Below, piece by piece: positions 20,352 through 30,517 of a DNA stretch of 64,000 nucleotides (positions are counted from its first letter, which is position 1; every line of letters begins with the position of its first letter). A program made the translations under genes and the position numbers. Below the pieces are notes generated by a model. The model ran no database searches, was not told where the DNA came from, and saw only the letters and a program-made list of their open reading frames with translations. The DNA comes from Gallionellales bacterium GWA2_54_124 (lineage in GTDB: Bacteria > Pseudomonadota > Gammaproteobacteria > Burkholderiales > Gallionellaceae). The stretch spans positions 190,201 to 254,200 of the forward strand of contig MGWO01000003.1 of the NCBI GenBank assembly GCA_001801025.1. The letters run 5' to 3'.

Positions 20352-20387
20352 GTAGTTCAGAACCGGTTGTTAATCCGGTTCTGCTAC
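20352..20387 (+). other. hairpin between pgk and pyk
   Basis: GTAG..AGAACCGG and CCGGTTCT..CTAC form a stem of 8 bp extended by 4 bp across a bulge, with loop TTGTTAAT. There is no T run, so it is more likely an mRNA stabiliser or processing site than a terminator. Confidence 0.45.
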
Positions 20388-20417
20388 AAAGTACAAGCCA
20401 AACAAAATAAGGTACAT

Positions 20418-21866
20418 ATGCTTCGTAGAACCAAAATAGTTGCAACGCTGGGGCCTGCTTCCAGCGATCAAAAAGTCCTGGAAGAAATGATCCGTGCCGG
20501 AGTTGATCTGGTGCGTATGAATTTCTCGCACGGTTCAGCTGCCGATCACGTCAAACGTGCTGAAGTGGTACGGGCTGCGGCAACGGCAGTCGGTCGCACC
20601 GTGGGTATTCTGGCCGATCTTCAAGGTCCGAAAATTCGTGTTGGCAAATTCGAAAATAGTAAGATCGTGCTTGAAAAAGGCGATACATTTATTCTTGATG
20701 CCGAACTCGAAGGCTTGGGTAACCAGCAGTGCGTCGGTCTCGACTACAAGGAATTGCCGGATGATGTCAGTCCCGGCTCGGTCTTGTTGCTCAACGACGG
20801 TATGCTGGAATTCGATGTGGTCGAAGTTCAGGGTTCTAAGGTCATCTGCAAGGTTGTACGCGGCGGTGTATTGTCAAACAACAAGGGCATCAACCGTAAA
20901 GGTGGTGGCTTAACAGCGCCTGCGCTGACCGAGAAGGATATGGAGGACATCAAGACAGCAGCGCTGATCAAGGCTGACTATCTGGCGATCTCCTTCCCTC
21001 GCAGTGGTGAAGATATGCGTTTTGCGCGCAAGTTGATGCATGAGGCCGGTGGTCAAAGCCTGCTGATGGCAAAAATAGAACGTGCCGAAGCGATTCCTGC
21101 GCTGGCAGACATCATTGAAGCGTCCGATGCCATCATGGTGGCGCGCGGCGATTTGAGCGTCGAAGTGGGCGATGCGGCCGTACCTGGCCTGCAAAAACGC
21201 ATGATCAAGATGGCGCGTGCTAAAAATCGCCTTGTGATTACGGCGACTCAGATGATGGAGTCCATGATTACCAATCCAATTCCGACTCGCGCTGAAGTTT
21301 CAGACGTGGCGAATGCGGTATTGGATGGCACGGACGCGGTGATGCTTTCAGCTGAAACGGCAGTGGGCGACTATCCGGTAGAAACGATCGAAGCGATGGC
21401 GCGTATCTGTATTAATGCTGAGCAGCAGGTGGATGATCATGCGATTGATCAGCGCGCGGTTGCGCATAAATTCACCCGCATCGACCAATCCATTGCGATG
21501 TCGGCGCTGTTTGCCGCTTCTCACTTCAAGGTCAAGGCGATTGTCGCTCTGACACAATCGGGTTCCACAGCCTTGTGGATGTCACGCGTCAATGCCGGAG
21601 TGCCTATCTTCGCGCTGACGCCAGTGCATGCCACCTTGACTAAGGTAACTCTGTTCAGCGGTGTGCATCCGGTATTGTTCCCTAGTCGTGATGTCAAAAA
21701 TACGGCACAGGAACTGATCGATGCGGAGCAAAAACTCGTCGAGATGGGTTGTGTTCAGGACGGAGATCTGATCGTTGTGACCGTCGGTGAATCGGTCGGT
21801 CAGTCAGGCCACACCAATACACTGAAGATCGTGCGCATTGGCGATCATCACAAAAATAGTCTTTAA
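20418..21866 (+). CDS. pyk: pyruvate kinase
   Basis: Makes pyruvate and ATP from phosphoenolpyruvate, draining fixed carbon toward biosynthesis. 482 residues from the ATG at 20418 (MLRRTKIVATLGPAS, the usual start); AAGG precedes it. The catalytic and metal-binding stretches are NFSHGSAADH, MVARGDLSVEVG (near residue 237) and the ATQMMESMI block (near 275). The C-terminal regulatory domain is complete. Its presence among reductive Calvin genes is notable because it works in the glycolytic direction; it probably supplies pyruvate from the fixed 3-phosphoglycerate. Confidence 0.96.
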   Translation: MLRRTKIVATLGPASSDQKVLEEMIRAGVDLVRMNFSHGSAADHVKRAEVVRAAATAVGRTVGILADLQGPKIRVGKFENSKIVLEKGDTFILDAELEGLGNQQCVGLDYKELPDDVSPGSVLLLNDGMLEFDVVEVQGSKVICKVVRGGVLSNNKGINRKGGGLTAPALTEKDMEDIKTAALIKADYLAISFPRSGEDMRFARKLMHEAGGQSLLMAKIERAEAIPALADIIEASDAIMVARGDLSVEVGDAAVPGLQKRMIKMARAKNRLVITATQMMESMITNPIPTRAEVSDVANAVLDGTDAVMLSAETAVGDYPVETIEAMARICINAEQQVDDHAIDQRAVAHKFTRIDQSIAMSALFAASHFKVKAIVALTQSGSTALWMSRVNAGVPIFALTPVHATLTKVTLFSGVHPVLFPSRDVKNTAQELIDAEQKLVEMGCVQDGDLIVVTVGESVGQSGHTNTLKIVRIGDHHKNSL

Positions 21867-21918
21867 GAATAAATCGGTAGCAGATTAAAGTTTGTAATCT
21901 AATCATCAGGAGATAAAA

Positions 21919-22983
21919 ATGGCATTAGTATCATTGCGTCAACTTCTCGATCACGCAGCAGAACACAGCTACGGTTTGCCAGCTTTCAACGTCAATAACC
22001 TCGAACAGGTTAAGGCAATCATGGAAGCGGCTGACGAATGCAACAGCCCGGTCATCATGCAGGGTTCTGCCGGCGCACGTAAATATGCAGGCGAACCGTT
22101 CCTGCGTCACCTGATCGAAGCGGCAGTAGAAATGTATCCGCATATCCCCGTCGTAATGCATCAGGATCACGGCGCGTCAGAAGCAGTTTGTATCAATGCG
22201 ATCCGTTCCGGTTTCTCCAGCGTCATGATGGACGGTTCTTTGCTGGCTGACGGCAAGACACCTTCCTCATTCGAATACAACGTTAACATCTCCCGTCGCG
22301 TGGCTGAAATGTCACACGCGGTCGGCGTTTCTGTTGAAGGCGAACTGGGTTGCTTAGGTTCACTGGAATCTGGCGAAGGCGAAAAAGAAGACGGTCACGG
22401 CGCTGAAGGCGTTTTGAGCCACGATCAGTTGCTGACAGATCCTGAAGAAGCCGCTGAATTTGTCCGTCAAACCGGCGTGGATGCACTGGCGATCGCCATC
22501 GGTACTTCACACGGCGCGTACAAGTTCACCCGTCCTCCTACCGGCGCTGTCTTGCGTATTGACCGTATCCGCGAAATTCACGAACGTCTGCCAAACACGC
22601 ACCTTGTTATGCACGGTTCATCCTCCGTGCCTCAAGAATGGTTGAAGATCATCAACGAATTCGGCGGCACCATGGGCGAAACCTACGGCGTTCCAGTTGA
22701 AGAAATCGTTGAAGGTATCAAGAACGGCGTTCGTAAAGTGAATATCGACACCGATCTGCGTATGGCATCCACAGGTGCGACCCGTCGCTATCTGGCGCAA
22801 AACACCAAAGACTTCGATCCTCGCAAGTTCCTCGCTGCAACGACTGTTGCAATGAAGGCCATCTGTAAGGCTCGCTATGAAGCGTTTGGTTGTGCAGGTC
22901 AGGCTTCCAAGATCAAGCCAATTTCACTCGAATCCATGGCTAACCGCTATGCTAAGGGTGAATTGAACGCGATCATCAAGTAA
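21919..22983 (+). CDS. fba: class II fructose-1,6-bisphosphate aldolase
   Basis: Condenses triose phosphates to fructose 1,6-bisphosphate (and probably sedoheptulose bisphosphate) in the Calvin cycle. 354 residues of the CbbA-type class IIB family. Zinc ligands are visible in [10 protein letters not shown] (H near residue 84), [26 protein letters not shown] and [19 protein letters not shown] is the phosphate-binding loop. AGGAG lies before the ATG. It is the last gene of the tkt-gap-pgk-pyk-fba series, followed by a strong terminator. Confidence 0.97.
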   Translation: MALVSLRQLLDHAAEHSYGLPAFNVNNLEQVKAIMEAADECNSPVIMQGSAGARKYAGEPFLRHLIEAAVEMYPHIPVVMHQDHGASEAVCINAIRSGFSSVMMDGSLLADGKTPSSFEYNVNISRRVAEMSHAVGVSVEGELGCLGSLESGEGEKEDGHGAEGVLSHDQLLTDPEEAAEFVRQTGVDALAIAIGTSHGAYKFTRPPTGAVLRIDRIREIHERLPNTHLVMHGSSSVPQEWLKIINEFGGTMGETYGVPVEEIVEGIKNGVRKVNIDTDLRMASTGATRRYLAQNTKDFDPRKFLAATTVAMKAICKARYEAFGCAGQASKIKPISLESMANRYAKGELNAIIK

Positions 22984-23000
22984 GCAATTGTTGTTCTGAG

Positions 23001-23036
23001 CAATAAAAAAGCGGCCCTCGGGTCGCTTTTTTATTG
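23001..23036. terminator. bidirectional terminator between fba and cbbR
   Basis: CAATAAAAAAGCG...CGCTTTTTTATTG: a GC stem with flanking A and T tracts that would terminate transcription from both sides. It lies between the convergent fba and cbbR genes. Confidence 0.9.
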
Positions 23037-23052
23037 CCTGATGAAAGGTGAA

Positions 23053-23940
23053 TCAGGCCTCGTTCAAAAGAAAGTCTTTGAATGCTAACGCCGCACTGGT
23101 TAAGCGTTTATTGCTCCGGTGGGCGACGAACCAATGGCGGAGTAACGGAAAGTGTTCAACATCAAGCACCACCAGCCGGTGCGTCTCAAGTTCAAGCTCA
23201 ATGCTGTGCAGCGATAAAATCCCCAGCCCCATGCCCGCCTGCACCGCTTGCTTGATGGCTTCATTGGTCTCCATTTCCATGCTGATGCGGGGTTGCACGC
23301 CGTGTTTCGCGAAAACCCGTTCCATCGCACTGCGCGTACCGGAGCCCTTTTCGCGTGACAGAAAGGTCTCGCTTGCCAGCTGAGCAAATTTAATGCGCTT
23401 CAGCGCAGAAAGGGGGTGAGAGGGATTGGCAATGACAACCAGCGGATTATCCATAAACAGTTGTGCGGTGATATCGAGCCCCTCGGGCGGCTGACCCATG
23501 ATCGCAAGATCCGTGCTGTTGTCCGCGAGTTGACTCAGTACGGCATCGCGATTGGCAACCTGAAGGATCATGTTGATGGTCGGGTGTCGCTGGTTGAATC
23601 TGGCCAGTAACTTGGGGGCGAAATAGTTCGCTGTGTTGACAACCGATAAGGTGAGTTTGCCGCGCGCCATTCCTTTCATTTCATCAAACACGACCTCCAT
23701 TTCTTCGAGTTGCTGTGCGATATTTCGTGCATAGTGGAACAACTCAATCCCAGCTGCCGTAAGATAAATTTTCTTTCCCATTTGCTCGAATAACGGCAGC
23801 CCGATATGTCCTTCCAGTTGCTTGATTTGCATAGACACAGCCGGTTGAGAGAGGTATAGTTCTTCGGCCGCACGCGAGTAATTTAAAAGGCTGGCCACTT
23901 TCTCAAAGACTTGTAATTGTCGCAAAGTGAAGTGGAGCAT
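23053..23940 (-). CDS. cbbR: LysR-type regulator of CO2 fixation genes
   Basis: 295 residues with an N-terminal winged helix-turn-helix (FTLRQLQVFEKVASLLNYSRAAEELYLSQPAVSMQIKQLE; written here as a residue range 4-43 only) and a LysR effector domain. The helix-turn-helix, the absence of other regulators, and divergence from cbbM identify it as CbbR, which in characterised autotrophs activates cbb genes in response to metabolites of the cycle. The shared 185-base intergenic region contains a TAAG-N5-CTTA operator. It ends just after the fba terminator. The metabolite it senses cannot be read from the sequence. Confidence 0.93.
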   Translation of the reverse strand: MLHFTLRQLQVFEKVASLLNYSRAAEELYLSQPAVSMQIKQLEGHIGLPLFEQMGKKIYLTAAGIELFHYARNIAQQLEEMEVVFDEMKGMARGKLTLSVVNTANYFAPKLLARFNQRHPTINMILQVANRDAVLSQLADNSTDLAIMGQPPEGLDITAQLFMDNPLVVIANPSHPLSALKRIKFAQLASETFLSREKGSGTRSAMERVFAKHGVQPRISMEMETNEAIKQAVQAGMGLGILSLHSIELELETHRLVVLDVEHFPLLRHWFVAHRSNKRLTSAALAFKDFLLNEA

Positions 23941-23990
23941 GGTCAGGTGACGGTCAAGGCGGTATCAGGATTGCGCGATTATACACAGCT

Positions 23991-24040
23991 ATAAGTTTTT
24001 CTTATGGTTCCAATAAAAATAATTGACTATCGCTTATAAG
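23991..24040. promoter_or_regulatory. CbbR-type operator in the cbbR-cbbM intergenic region
   Basis: ATAAG-TTTTT-CTTAT at 23991-24005 is a perfect inverted repeat that contains the LysR T-N11-A motif (T at 23992, A at 24004). A second related half-site, CTTATAAG, lies at 24033-24040. Both sit between the divergent cbbR and cbbM genes, where CbbR recognition and activation sites are expected. Assignment to CbbR is inference. Confidence 0.7.
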
Positions 24041-24125
24041 GTTGCGGCCCTATAGTAGCGACCTGTTACACGTTGTTTCGTTGGTAGTTAGTGAATTTAT
24101 CGTTAACACACAGGAGAGGTAAACT

Positions 24126-25538
24126 ATGGATCAATCTAATCGTTACGCGAATCTGAATCTCAAAGAAGAAGATTTGATTAAAAATGGCAAGCACCTGTTG
24201 GTTGCTTATAAGCTGATTCCGGCCAAAGGCCACGGATTTCTGGAAGTCGCTGCTCACGTTGCAGCTGAATCTTCTACCGGCACCAATGTGGAAGTGTCCA
24301 CCACCGACGACTTTACTCGTGGTGTAGATGCTCTGGTGTATGAAATAGACGAAACTGCATTTGGTGACGACCCTGTTAAGGGTGGCGGCTTGTTTAAGGT
24401 CGCTTATCCAGTTGAATTGTTCGACCCGAACCTGACTGATGGCACTTATAACATCTCTCATATGTGGTCTCTGATCCTGGGCAACAATCAGGGTATGGGC
24501 GACCATCAAGGTCTGCGTATGCTGGACTTCTTGGTTCCCGAGATGATGGTCAGGAAATTCGATGGCCCGTCCGCCAATATCAGCAACCTGTGGAAGGTGC
24601 TGGGTCGTTCGGAAACAGACGGTGGTTACATCGCCGGTACCATCATCAAGCCTAAGTTGGGTCTGCGTCCTGAGCCATTCGCTAAAGCCTGCTACGACTT
24701 CTGGTTGGGTGGTGACTTCATCAAGAACGATGAACCGCAAGCTAATCAACCATTCTGTCCGATGGAAGTGGTTATGCCGAAAGTGGCTGAAGCCATGGAT
24801 CGCGCTCAACAGGCAACCGGTCAGGCTAAGTTGTTCTCAGCTAACATCACAGCCGATTACTACAAGGAAATGATCCACCGCGGTGATTTCGTGCTGGAAA
24901 CATTTGCCAAGTACAATTCCGCTAGCCATGTGGCCTTCCTCGTTGACGGCTTTGTGACCGGCCCGGCTGGCGTAACCACCGCACGTCGCGAGTTCCCGGA
25001 CACCTTCTTGCACTTCCACCGCGCAGGCCACGGTGCCGTTACTTCCTACAAGTCACCAATGGGTATGGATCCATTGTGCTACATGAAGCTGGTGCGTTTG
25101 ATGGGTGCGTCCGGTATGCATACCGGTACTATGGGTTACGGCAAGATGGAAGGTCACGGCAAGGAAACTGTGCTGGCCTACATGCTGGAACGCGATGAGT
25201 GCCAAGGCCCTTATTTCTACCAGAAGTGGTACGGTATGAAGGCGACTACGCCTATCATCTCCGGCGGTATGAACGCATTGCGTCTGCCAGGCTTCTTCCA
25301 GAACCTCGGCCACGGCAACGTGATCAATACCTGCGGCGGCGGTGCCTTCGGTCACATCGACAGCCCGGCAGCGGGTGGTATCTCACTCGGTCAGGCATAC
25401 GATTGCTGGAAATCAGGTTCCGATCCTATCGAATATGCGAAGACTCACAAAGAATTCGCCCGTGCGTTCGAATCTTTCCCGAAAGATGGCGATAAGCTGT
25501 TCGCTGGCTGGCGCGAAAAGTTGGGCGTGCACAAGTAA
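24126..25538 (+). CDS. cbbM: ribulose-1,5-bisphosphate carboxylase, form II
   Basis: Fixes CO2 onto ribulose 1,5-bisphosphate. 470 residues, form II (homodimeric, large subunit only; no small-subunit gene beside it). Catalytic elements are [10 protein letters not shown] (K175), the carbamylated lysine K200 in [10 protein letters not shown] with metal ligands D202 and E203, [11 protein letters not shown], the flexible loop with [10 protein letters not shown], and [13 protein letters not shown]. Form II enzymes generally have low CO2 specificity and suit low-oxygen, high-CO2 niches. AGGAGAGG precedes the ATG. It is followed by a strong terminator before cbbQ, so it is probably transcribed far more than the genes behind it. 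Confidence 0.98.
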   Translation: MDQSNRYANLNLKEEDLIKNGKHLLVAYKLIPAKGHGFLEVAAHVAAESSTGTNVEVSTTDDFTRGVDALVYEIDETAFGDDPVKGGGLFKVAYPVELFDPNLTDGTYNISHMWSLILGNNQGMGDHQGLRMLDFLVPEMMVRKFDGPSANISNLWKVLGRSETDGGYIAGTIIKPKLGLRPEPFAKACYDFWLGGDFIKNDEPQANQPFCPMEVVMPKVAEAMDRAQQATGQAKLFSANITADYYKEMIHRGDFVLETFAKYNSASHVAFLVDGFVTGPAGVTTARREFPDTFLHFHRAGHGAVTSYKSPMGMDPLCYMKLVRLMGASGMHTGTMGYGKMEGHGKETVLAYMLERDECQGPYFYQKWYGMKATTPIISGGMNALRLPGFFQNLGHGNVINTCGGGAFGHIDSPAAGGISLGQAYDCWKSGSDPIEYAKTHKEFARAFESFPKDGDKLFAGWREKLGVHK

Positions 25539-25571
25539 GCATCGTACGGCAGCATCGAAGTGACAAAAATG

Positions 25572-25599
25572 CGCCCCCACACGATGGGGGCGTTTTTTT
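25572..25599 (+). terminator. intrinsic terminator between cbbM and cbbQ
   Basis: CGCCCCC and GGGGGCG form a 7-bp GC stem followed by seven Ts. It lies 33 bases after the cbbM stop, between two genes that act together, so it likely attenuates rather than ends the operon. Confidence 0.88.
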
Positions 25600-25674
25600 C
25601 AAAGATTCCAATTCCCTTTTTCTTGCAGGAAGAGGGCTAAGCGGTGGTGGTAAAAATCCTCCCCCCTCTCAATT

Positions 25675-25689
25675 CCCCTTCATAAGGGG
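25675..25689. repeat. short CCCCTT-AAGGGG hairpin upstream of cbbQ
   Basis: CCCCTT-CAT-AAGGGG, preceded by a C-rich stretch, resembles small dispersed CCCCTTCATAAGGGG elements seen in betaproteobacterial genomes. Only one copy was noticed here. It sits just before the cbbQ ribosome site. Confidence 0.35.
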
Positions 25690-25708
25690 AGCGTTTAGGA
25701 GTTTAGTG

Positions 25709-26512
25709 ATGACAAACAAGAACCAGTACACTGTTAGCAAAGAACCGTTCTATCAGGCGCAAGGCGATGAAGTTGCTCTCTATGAAGCGGCCTACGCGGC
25801 GCGTCTGCCGGTGATGGTGAAAGGGCCAACCGGTTGCGGTAAGTCACGTTTCATCGAATATATGGCGTGGAAACTGAATAAGCCGCTGATCACCGTTGCG
25901 TGCAATGAAGACATGACCGCATCCGACCTGGTCGGACGTTATTTGCTGGATGCGAACGGCACGCGCTGGCTGGATGGTCCGCTGACCACGGCCGCCCGTA
26001 TCGGTGCGATCTGCTATCTTGATGAAATCGTTGAGGCGCGCCAGGACACCACCGTGGTGATCCACCCGCTGACCGATCACAGGCGCACACTGCCATTGGA
26101 CAAGAAGGGCGAACTGATTGAGGCTCACCCTGATTTTCAATTGGTCATCTCCTACAATCCGGGCTATCAGAGCCTGATGAAGGATTTGAAGCAATCGACC
26201 AAGCAGCGTTTCACCGGTTTTGAGTTCGACTACCCGGATGCAGCCTTAGAATCGGAAATCCTGGCTAAGGAAACGGGGCTGGATATTGAGGTGTGCGGCA
26301 AGTTGGTGCAGATCGGTCAGGCGGCTCGTAATCTTAAGGGGCACGGTCTGGATGAAGGTATTTCCACTCGCCTGCTGGTTTATGCAGCGATCCTGATCAA
26401 GAACGGTGTCGATGCTAAGGCCGCATGTCGTATGGCGTTGGTGCGCCCGATTACCGACGATGCGGATATTCGCGACACGCTCGATCACGCGATTGATGCT
26501 TCGTTCGCCTGA
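25709..26512 (+). CDS. cbbQ: CbbQ, MoxR-type AAA+ RuBisCO activase subunit
   Basis: 267 residues from the ATG at 25709 (AGGAG seven bases upstream; a GTG one codon earlier is too close to it). Walker A is GPTGCGKS at residues 39-46 and Walker B is AICYLDEIVEA. Sensor and arginine-finger region are QLVISYNPGYQS and STKQRFTGFEF. Together with CbbO it forms a complex that removes inhibitory sugar phosphates from RuBisCO. The cbbM-cbbQ-cbbO order is the form II subtype. Confidence 0.96.
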   Translation: MTNKNQYTVSKEPFYQAQGDEVALYEAAYAARLPVMVKGPTGCGKSRFIEYMAWKLNKPLITVACNEDMTASDLVGRYLLDANGTRWLDGPLTTAARIGAICYLDEIVEARQDTTVVIHPLTDHRRTLPLDKKGELIEAHPDFQLVISYNPGYQSLMKDLKQSTKQRFTGFEFDYPDAALESEILAKETGLDIEVCGKLVQIGQAARNLKGHGLDEGISTRLLVYAAILIKNGVDAKAACRMALVRPITDDADIRDTLDHAIDASFA

Positions 26513-26547
26513 ATCTCGCGCGATTAAACCTTCGGAGGGGCTGAGCG

Positions 26548-28821
26548 ATGACTGAGATCGTGACACAGAGAACGGAAGAGCTCTCGATGTACTGGGAGAA
26601 GCTGGGCTGCAGATTCGCCAGGGTGGATGCCGTCTTTGATGAGTGTATGAAGGAAGCGCAGGCGCTGCTCTCGAAGGCGGGCCTGGAGGCCTATATCGAG
26701 AATGCGCGCATCATCGGAAAGATGGGGCGTGGTGCGGAGCCGTTGCTGATCTATCTGGAAGAGGCGCCGGGTGTGGCCAGCATCATTGGGGAGCATGCGC
26801 TGATCAGGCTGCGGGAATTCTCTGAGTACCTGTCTACGCATACCAACTTTAAGGCGATCGTGCCGTTCTTGCAGTATAGCGGTGCGGTTGCCCGCCGCTT
26901 GAACAACGACAAGATGTACTGGCGCTACATTGAGCTGATCCGCGACATGCTGGATCGTACCTCGGGTTCGATTCATGGTCATCACACGACCTTTGCCAGT
27001 CCGGGTTTGCCCGAACTGCTCAAGCAGGCGCCTAAGTTGCTGGGTGTGCTGTCATTGCGGGGATTGCAAAACTGGATCGAATACGGCATCAAGTACTACA
27101 ACCATCACCCGGAACGGCAGGAAGAATATTTCCGGCTGGAATCTGCCGATGCGGTGGCGGTCATGCAACGCGAGCGGCACGGCACCTTGCTGGTAAACAA
27201 CGAACGTAAACTGGATACCTACATCCGCGCGTTGTGGAACGACAGCGACTATCTGATTCCCTACCCGGTTGCGTTCGATGAACAGCGCAAGGCGATGCCT
27301 TACTACACGGATGACGGCATACGCTTGCCCGATGTTTATGACGATTTTAACGGGGTGTCCGGCATCGACCGTTATCGTGCCGCGCTTGCGCATATGGCTG
27401 CACATCGTCGCTGGTCGCAAAAGATGATCGTGGACAACTGGAGTCCGTTTCAGCGCGCTAGCGTTGAAATATTCGAGGACTCCCGCGTGGAGTATCTGGC
27501 CTGCCAGAAATATCCCGGCCTGCGAAAACTGTTTCTTGCGCTGCACCCGATCCCAAAAGAAGAAGACCTTCAGCTCGAAGCGCAAGGCATCTCGGTATTC
27601 AGATTAAGACTGGCCATGCTGTCGCGTGCCATCCTCGATCCGGCTTACACCTGTCAGAATGAGCATGTCAGTGAATTCGTAAAACGTTTCCATGAGCTGA
27701 TGGCAGGTGGTGAATCAACCAGCGCGGCGATGGCATCGGTTGCCCTGGCCTTCATTGCGCGCACACGCGGCCAGCGCGATTTGTCGGCCAATATGTATTT
27801 CGACAATACCGAAGTGGACTACCGCGACGATAACCGGCATTTGTGGATTTATATCGAAGAGAGCGATGAAGAGGAAATGTTCGAGCATCTCGATCAGCGC
27901 AAAAATCCGGAAGTTGAATTGCAGGCGTTGCCCCCTCGTCACTACGACGAATGGGACTACAACACGAAAAGCTATCGCCCGGACTGGGTGAGCGTGTATG
28001 AAGCATTGCACCCGCGTGGAAATCCGGCTGTGATCGACAATCTGCTGGCTAAGCATGCGGCACTGGCTAAGCGCTTAAAGAAGATGCTCGATCTTTTAAA
28101 GCCACAGGACAAAGTGCGCATACGCTATCAGGAAGAGGGTAGCGAGCTTGATCTGGATGTGGCGATACGCTCTTTAATCGACTTCAAGGGTGGCTCGTCA
28201 CCTGATCCGCGTATCAACATGAGTCACCGTAATGATGGTCGTAATATTGCGGTGAGCGTGGTGCTGGATCTGTCCGAGTCGTTGAATGAAAAAGCGGCAG
28301 GTAGTACGCAGACTATCCTCGAGCTGAGTCAGGAGGCGGTGTCCCTGCTGGCCTGGGCAATCGAAAAGCTCGGTGACCCTTTCTCTATTTCGGGCTTTCA
28401 TTCAAATACGCGTCATGATGTGCGCTTCATGCACATCAAGGGGTTCTCCGAAAAATGGGACGATGAGGTGAAGGGGCGTCTGGCAGCAATGGAGGCGAGT
28501 TATTCAACGCGGATGGGCGCGGCGATGCGTCACGCTTCTCATTATCTGGAGCAGCAGCAGGCCGATAAAAAGCTGATGCTGATTTTGACGGACGGTGAGC
28601 CTGCGGATATTGACAGCAGGGACGGTCGTATCCTGATTGAGGATGCGAGAAAGGCGGTCACTGAGCTGGATCAAAAAGGCATTTACGCCTACTGCATCAA
28701 TCTGGATCCTAAGGCGGATGAGTATGTGAAAGATATTTTTGGCAAGCAGTACACCATTATCGACAAGGTAGCGGATCTGCCAGCCAAATTGCCGCAGCTG
28801 TTTATTTCATTGACTAAGTAA
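26548..28821 (+). CDS. cbbO: CbbO, von Willebrand factor A domain RuBisCO activase adaptor
   Basis: 757 residues. The long N-terminal part is helical and CbbO-specific; the last 200 residues are a von Willebrand A domain with the metal-ion site DLSESLNE (near residue 573), the threonine/methionine region TRMGAAMRHA and LTDGEPAD. In the known CbbQO complexes this domain tethers RuBisCO while the CbbQ hexamer supplies the ATPase force. CGGAGGGG precedes the ATG. The gene starts 35 bases after cbbQ. Length is typical for CbbO. Confidence 0.95.
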   Translation: MTEIVTQRTEELSMYWEKLGCRFARVDAVFDECMKEAQALLSKAGLEAYIENARIIGKMGRGAEPLLIYLEEAPGVASIIGEHALIRLREFSEYLSTHTNFKAIVPFLQYSGAVARRLNNDKMYWRYIELIRDMLDRTSGSIHGHHTTFASPGLPELLKQAPKLLGVLSLRGLQNWIEYGIKYYNHHPERQEEYFRLESADAVAVMQRERHGTLLVNNERKLDTYIRALWNDSDYLIPYPVAFDEQRKAMPYYTDDGIRLPDVYDDFNGVSGIDRYRAALAHMAAHRRWSQKMIVDNWSPFQRASVEIFEDSRVEYLACQKYPGLRKLFLALHPIPKEEDLQLEAQGISVFRLRLAMLSRAILDPAYTCQNEHVSEFVKRFHELMAGGESTSAAMASVALAFIARTRGQRDLSANMYFDNTEVDYRDDNRHLWIYIEESDEEEMFEHLDQRKNPEVELQALPPRHYDEWDYNTKSYRPDWVSVYEALHPRGNPAVIDNLLAKHAALAKRLKKMLDLLKPQDKVRIRYQEEGSELDLDVAIRSLIDFKGGSSPDPRINMSHRNDGRNIAVSVVLDLSESLNEKAAGSTQTILELSQEAVSLLAWAIEKLGDPFSISGFHSNTRHDVRFMHIKGFSEKWDDEVKGRLAAMEASYSTRMGAAMRHASHYLEQQQADKKLMLILTDGEPADIDSRDGRILIEDARKAVTELDQKGIYAYCINLDPKADEYVKDIFGKQYTIIDKVADLPAKLPQLFISLTK

Positions 28822-28921
28822 GCATAAATCCCTGATTAAGCTGTAGGGTAAGCCGGAAAAGCGGTAGAATCACGAGTCTAAAATTTCATAACAGTACTAC
28901 TTTAATAAACGAGGAGAAAAC

Positions 28922-29923
28922 ATGAGCAAGAGTCTGATTCAATTCATCATTGAAGAACAACGTCATATTCCTAACGCCAGTGGCGATTTTACCGGTCTGC
29001 TGAGCGACATCATATCCGCCTGCAAACAAATTGCTCATGACGTGAACAAAGGTGCGCTGATTGGCGTGCTGGGCAGCGCGGGTAGCGAAAATATTCAGGG
29101 TGAGACGCAAAAGAAGCTCGACATCATCACCAACGAAGTATTTATCAAGGCCAACGAGTGGGGCGGCCATCTGGCAGCGATGGCTTCTGAAGAAATGGAT
29201 GATATCTACGAGATTCCTAAGCAATATCCTCGTGGTAAATATCTGATTACATTTGATCCATTGGACGGCTCATCGAATATCGACGTAAATATTTCAGTCG
29301 GTACGATTTTCTCCATCCTGCGTTGCCCTGAGGGCGTGACCAATCCGACTGCGGCTGACTTCATGCAGCCGGGCACCAAGCAGGTTTGTGCAGGTTACGC
29401 ACTGTACGGTCCGAACACGATGATGGTCATCACGACGGGTCACGGCGTTAACGGCTTCACTCTGGATCGCGATGTAGGCGACTTCTTCCTGACTCACCCT
29501 GATATGCAGATTCCGGTTGATACGCAAGAATTTGCAATCAACATGTCGAATCGTCGCTACTGGGAAGAGCCTGTTCAGCGTTACATCGAAGAGTGCGTGA
29601 AGGGCAAGGACGGCGGTCGTGAAAAGAACTTCAACATGCGTTGGGTGGCTTCCATGGTTGCAGAAATTCATCGTATTCTGACTCGCGGCGGTATCTTCCT
29701 GTATCCGTTCGATAACAAGGAAGCCGGTAAAGCAGGTAAGCTGCGTCTGATGTACGAAGCCAATCCGATGTCTTTCATCGTTGAACAGGCAGGCGGCGTA
29801 TGTTCTACAGGTCGTGAGCGTATCATGGAGCTGCAACCTACCGGCCTGCATCAGCGTGTGCCTGTCATCATGGGTTCCAAGAACGAAGTTGAGCGCGTAG
29901 TGGGTTACCACAAGGGCGCGTAA
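28922..29923 (+). CDS. fbp: fructose-1,6-bisphosphatase, class I
   Basis: Hydrolyses fructose 1,6-bisphosphate (and likely sedoheptulose bisphosphate), an irreversible step of the Calvin cycle. 333 residues. The metal and substrate sites are [13 protein letters not shown] (near residue 112), KYLITFDPL, the NxxxRYW block and [20 protein letters not shown] lies before the ATG. It follows cbbO by 100 bases, with a stem after its stop. Class I enzymes of this type also occur in heterotrophs, so the Calvin role rests on its position. Confidence 0.96.
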   Translation: MSKSLIQFIIEEQRHIPNASGDFTGLLSDIISACKQIAHDVNKGALIGVLGSAGSENIQGETQKKLDIITNEVFIKANEWGGHLAAMASEEMDDIYEIPKQYPRGKYLITFDPLDGSSNIDVNISVGTIFSILRCPEGVTNPTAADFMQPGTKQVCAGYALYGPNTMMVITTGHGVNGFTLDRDVGDFFLTHPDMQIPVDTQEFAINMSNRRYWEEPVQRYIEECVKGKDGGREKNFNMRWVASMVAEIHRILTRGGIFLYPFDNKEAGKAGKLRLMYEANPMSFIVEQAGGVCSTGRERIMELQPTGLHQRVPVIMGSKNEVERVVGYHKGA

Positions 29924-29929
29924 TAAACT

Positions 29930-29957
29930 GCAACGCCCCCGGTAACGGGGGCGTTGC
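29930..29957. terminator. strong hairpin after fbp
   Basis: GCAACGCCCCC-GGTAAC-GGGGGCGTTGC forms an 11-bp stem seven bases after the fbp stop codon. No T run follows, so it may slow polymerase or protect the mRNA end; purE starts 25 bases later. Confidence 0.6.
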
Positions 29958-29981
29958 TACGTCTGCAACATAAGGATTAAT

Positions 29982-30476
29982 ATGAGCAAACCTTTAGTTT
30001 CCATCATCATGGGCAGCAGCAATGACTGGGATATTATGAGTCAGGCGGCTCAGCAGTTAAAAGATTTTGGTGTGGCGTATGACGCGCGCGTCATTTCTGC
30101 ACACCGTTCGCCCGATTTGCTGTTCGATTACATTAAGGAAGTCAGTGCACAAGGCGTGCAATGTTTTATCGCCGGTGCGGGCGGTGCAGCTCATCTGGCG
30201 GGTGTGATTGCAGGCAAGACGACTTTACCTGTGCTGGGCGTGCCGATTCCATCCAAGTATCTTAAGGGAATGGATTCATTGTTATCCATCGTGCAAATGC
30301 CTAAGGGGATCCCGGTTGCTACGTTCGCCATCGGTGAGGCGGGGGCCGCGAATGCGGGCCTGTTTGCTATTTCTATGCTGGCATTGAATGATGCTGCATT
30401 AGCTGAACGCTTAACCGAATATCGCGCACAACAGGCAATCAAGATTGCCGAAACAATTTTACCCGAATTAGCTTAA
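29982..30476 (+). CDS. purE: N5-carboxyaminoimidazole ribonucleotide mutase
   Basis: Purine biosynthesis, step after PurK. 164 residues with the class I PurE sequence: [30 protein letters not shown] and GVPI.SK. AAGGA precedes the ATG. It is followed by purC 42 bases downstream. It lies between fbp and carbonic anhydrase, so it may be co-transcribed with Calvin genes. The partner purK is not in this window. Confidence 0.96.
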   Translation: MSKPLVSIIMGSSNDWDIMSQAAQQLKDFGVAYDARVISAHRSPDLLFDYIKEVSAQGVQCFIAGAGGAAHLAGVIAGKTTLPVLGVPIPSKYLKGMDSLLSIVQMPKGIPVATFAIGEAGAANAGLFAISMLALNDAALAERLTEYRAQQAIKIAETILPELA

Positions 30477-30517
30477 CGACACCGCTGTCAGCCGTTTACT
30501 ATTTACAAGGAAACATC

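Noticed and set aside
24023..24056. TTGACT...TATAGT as a sigma-70 promoter for cbbM
   Set aside because: The spacer is 22 bases, too long for a normal promoter, so it is not listed as a feature.
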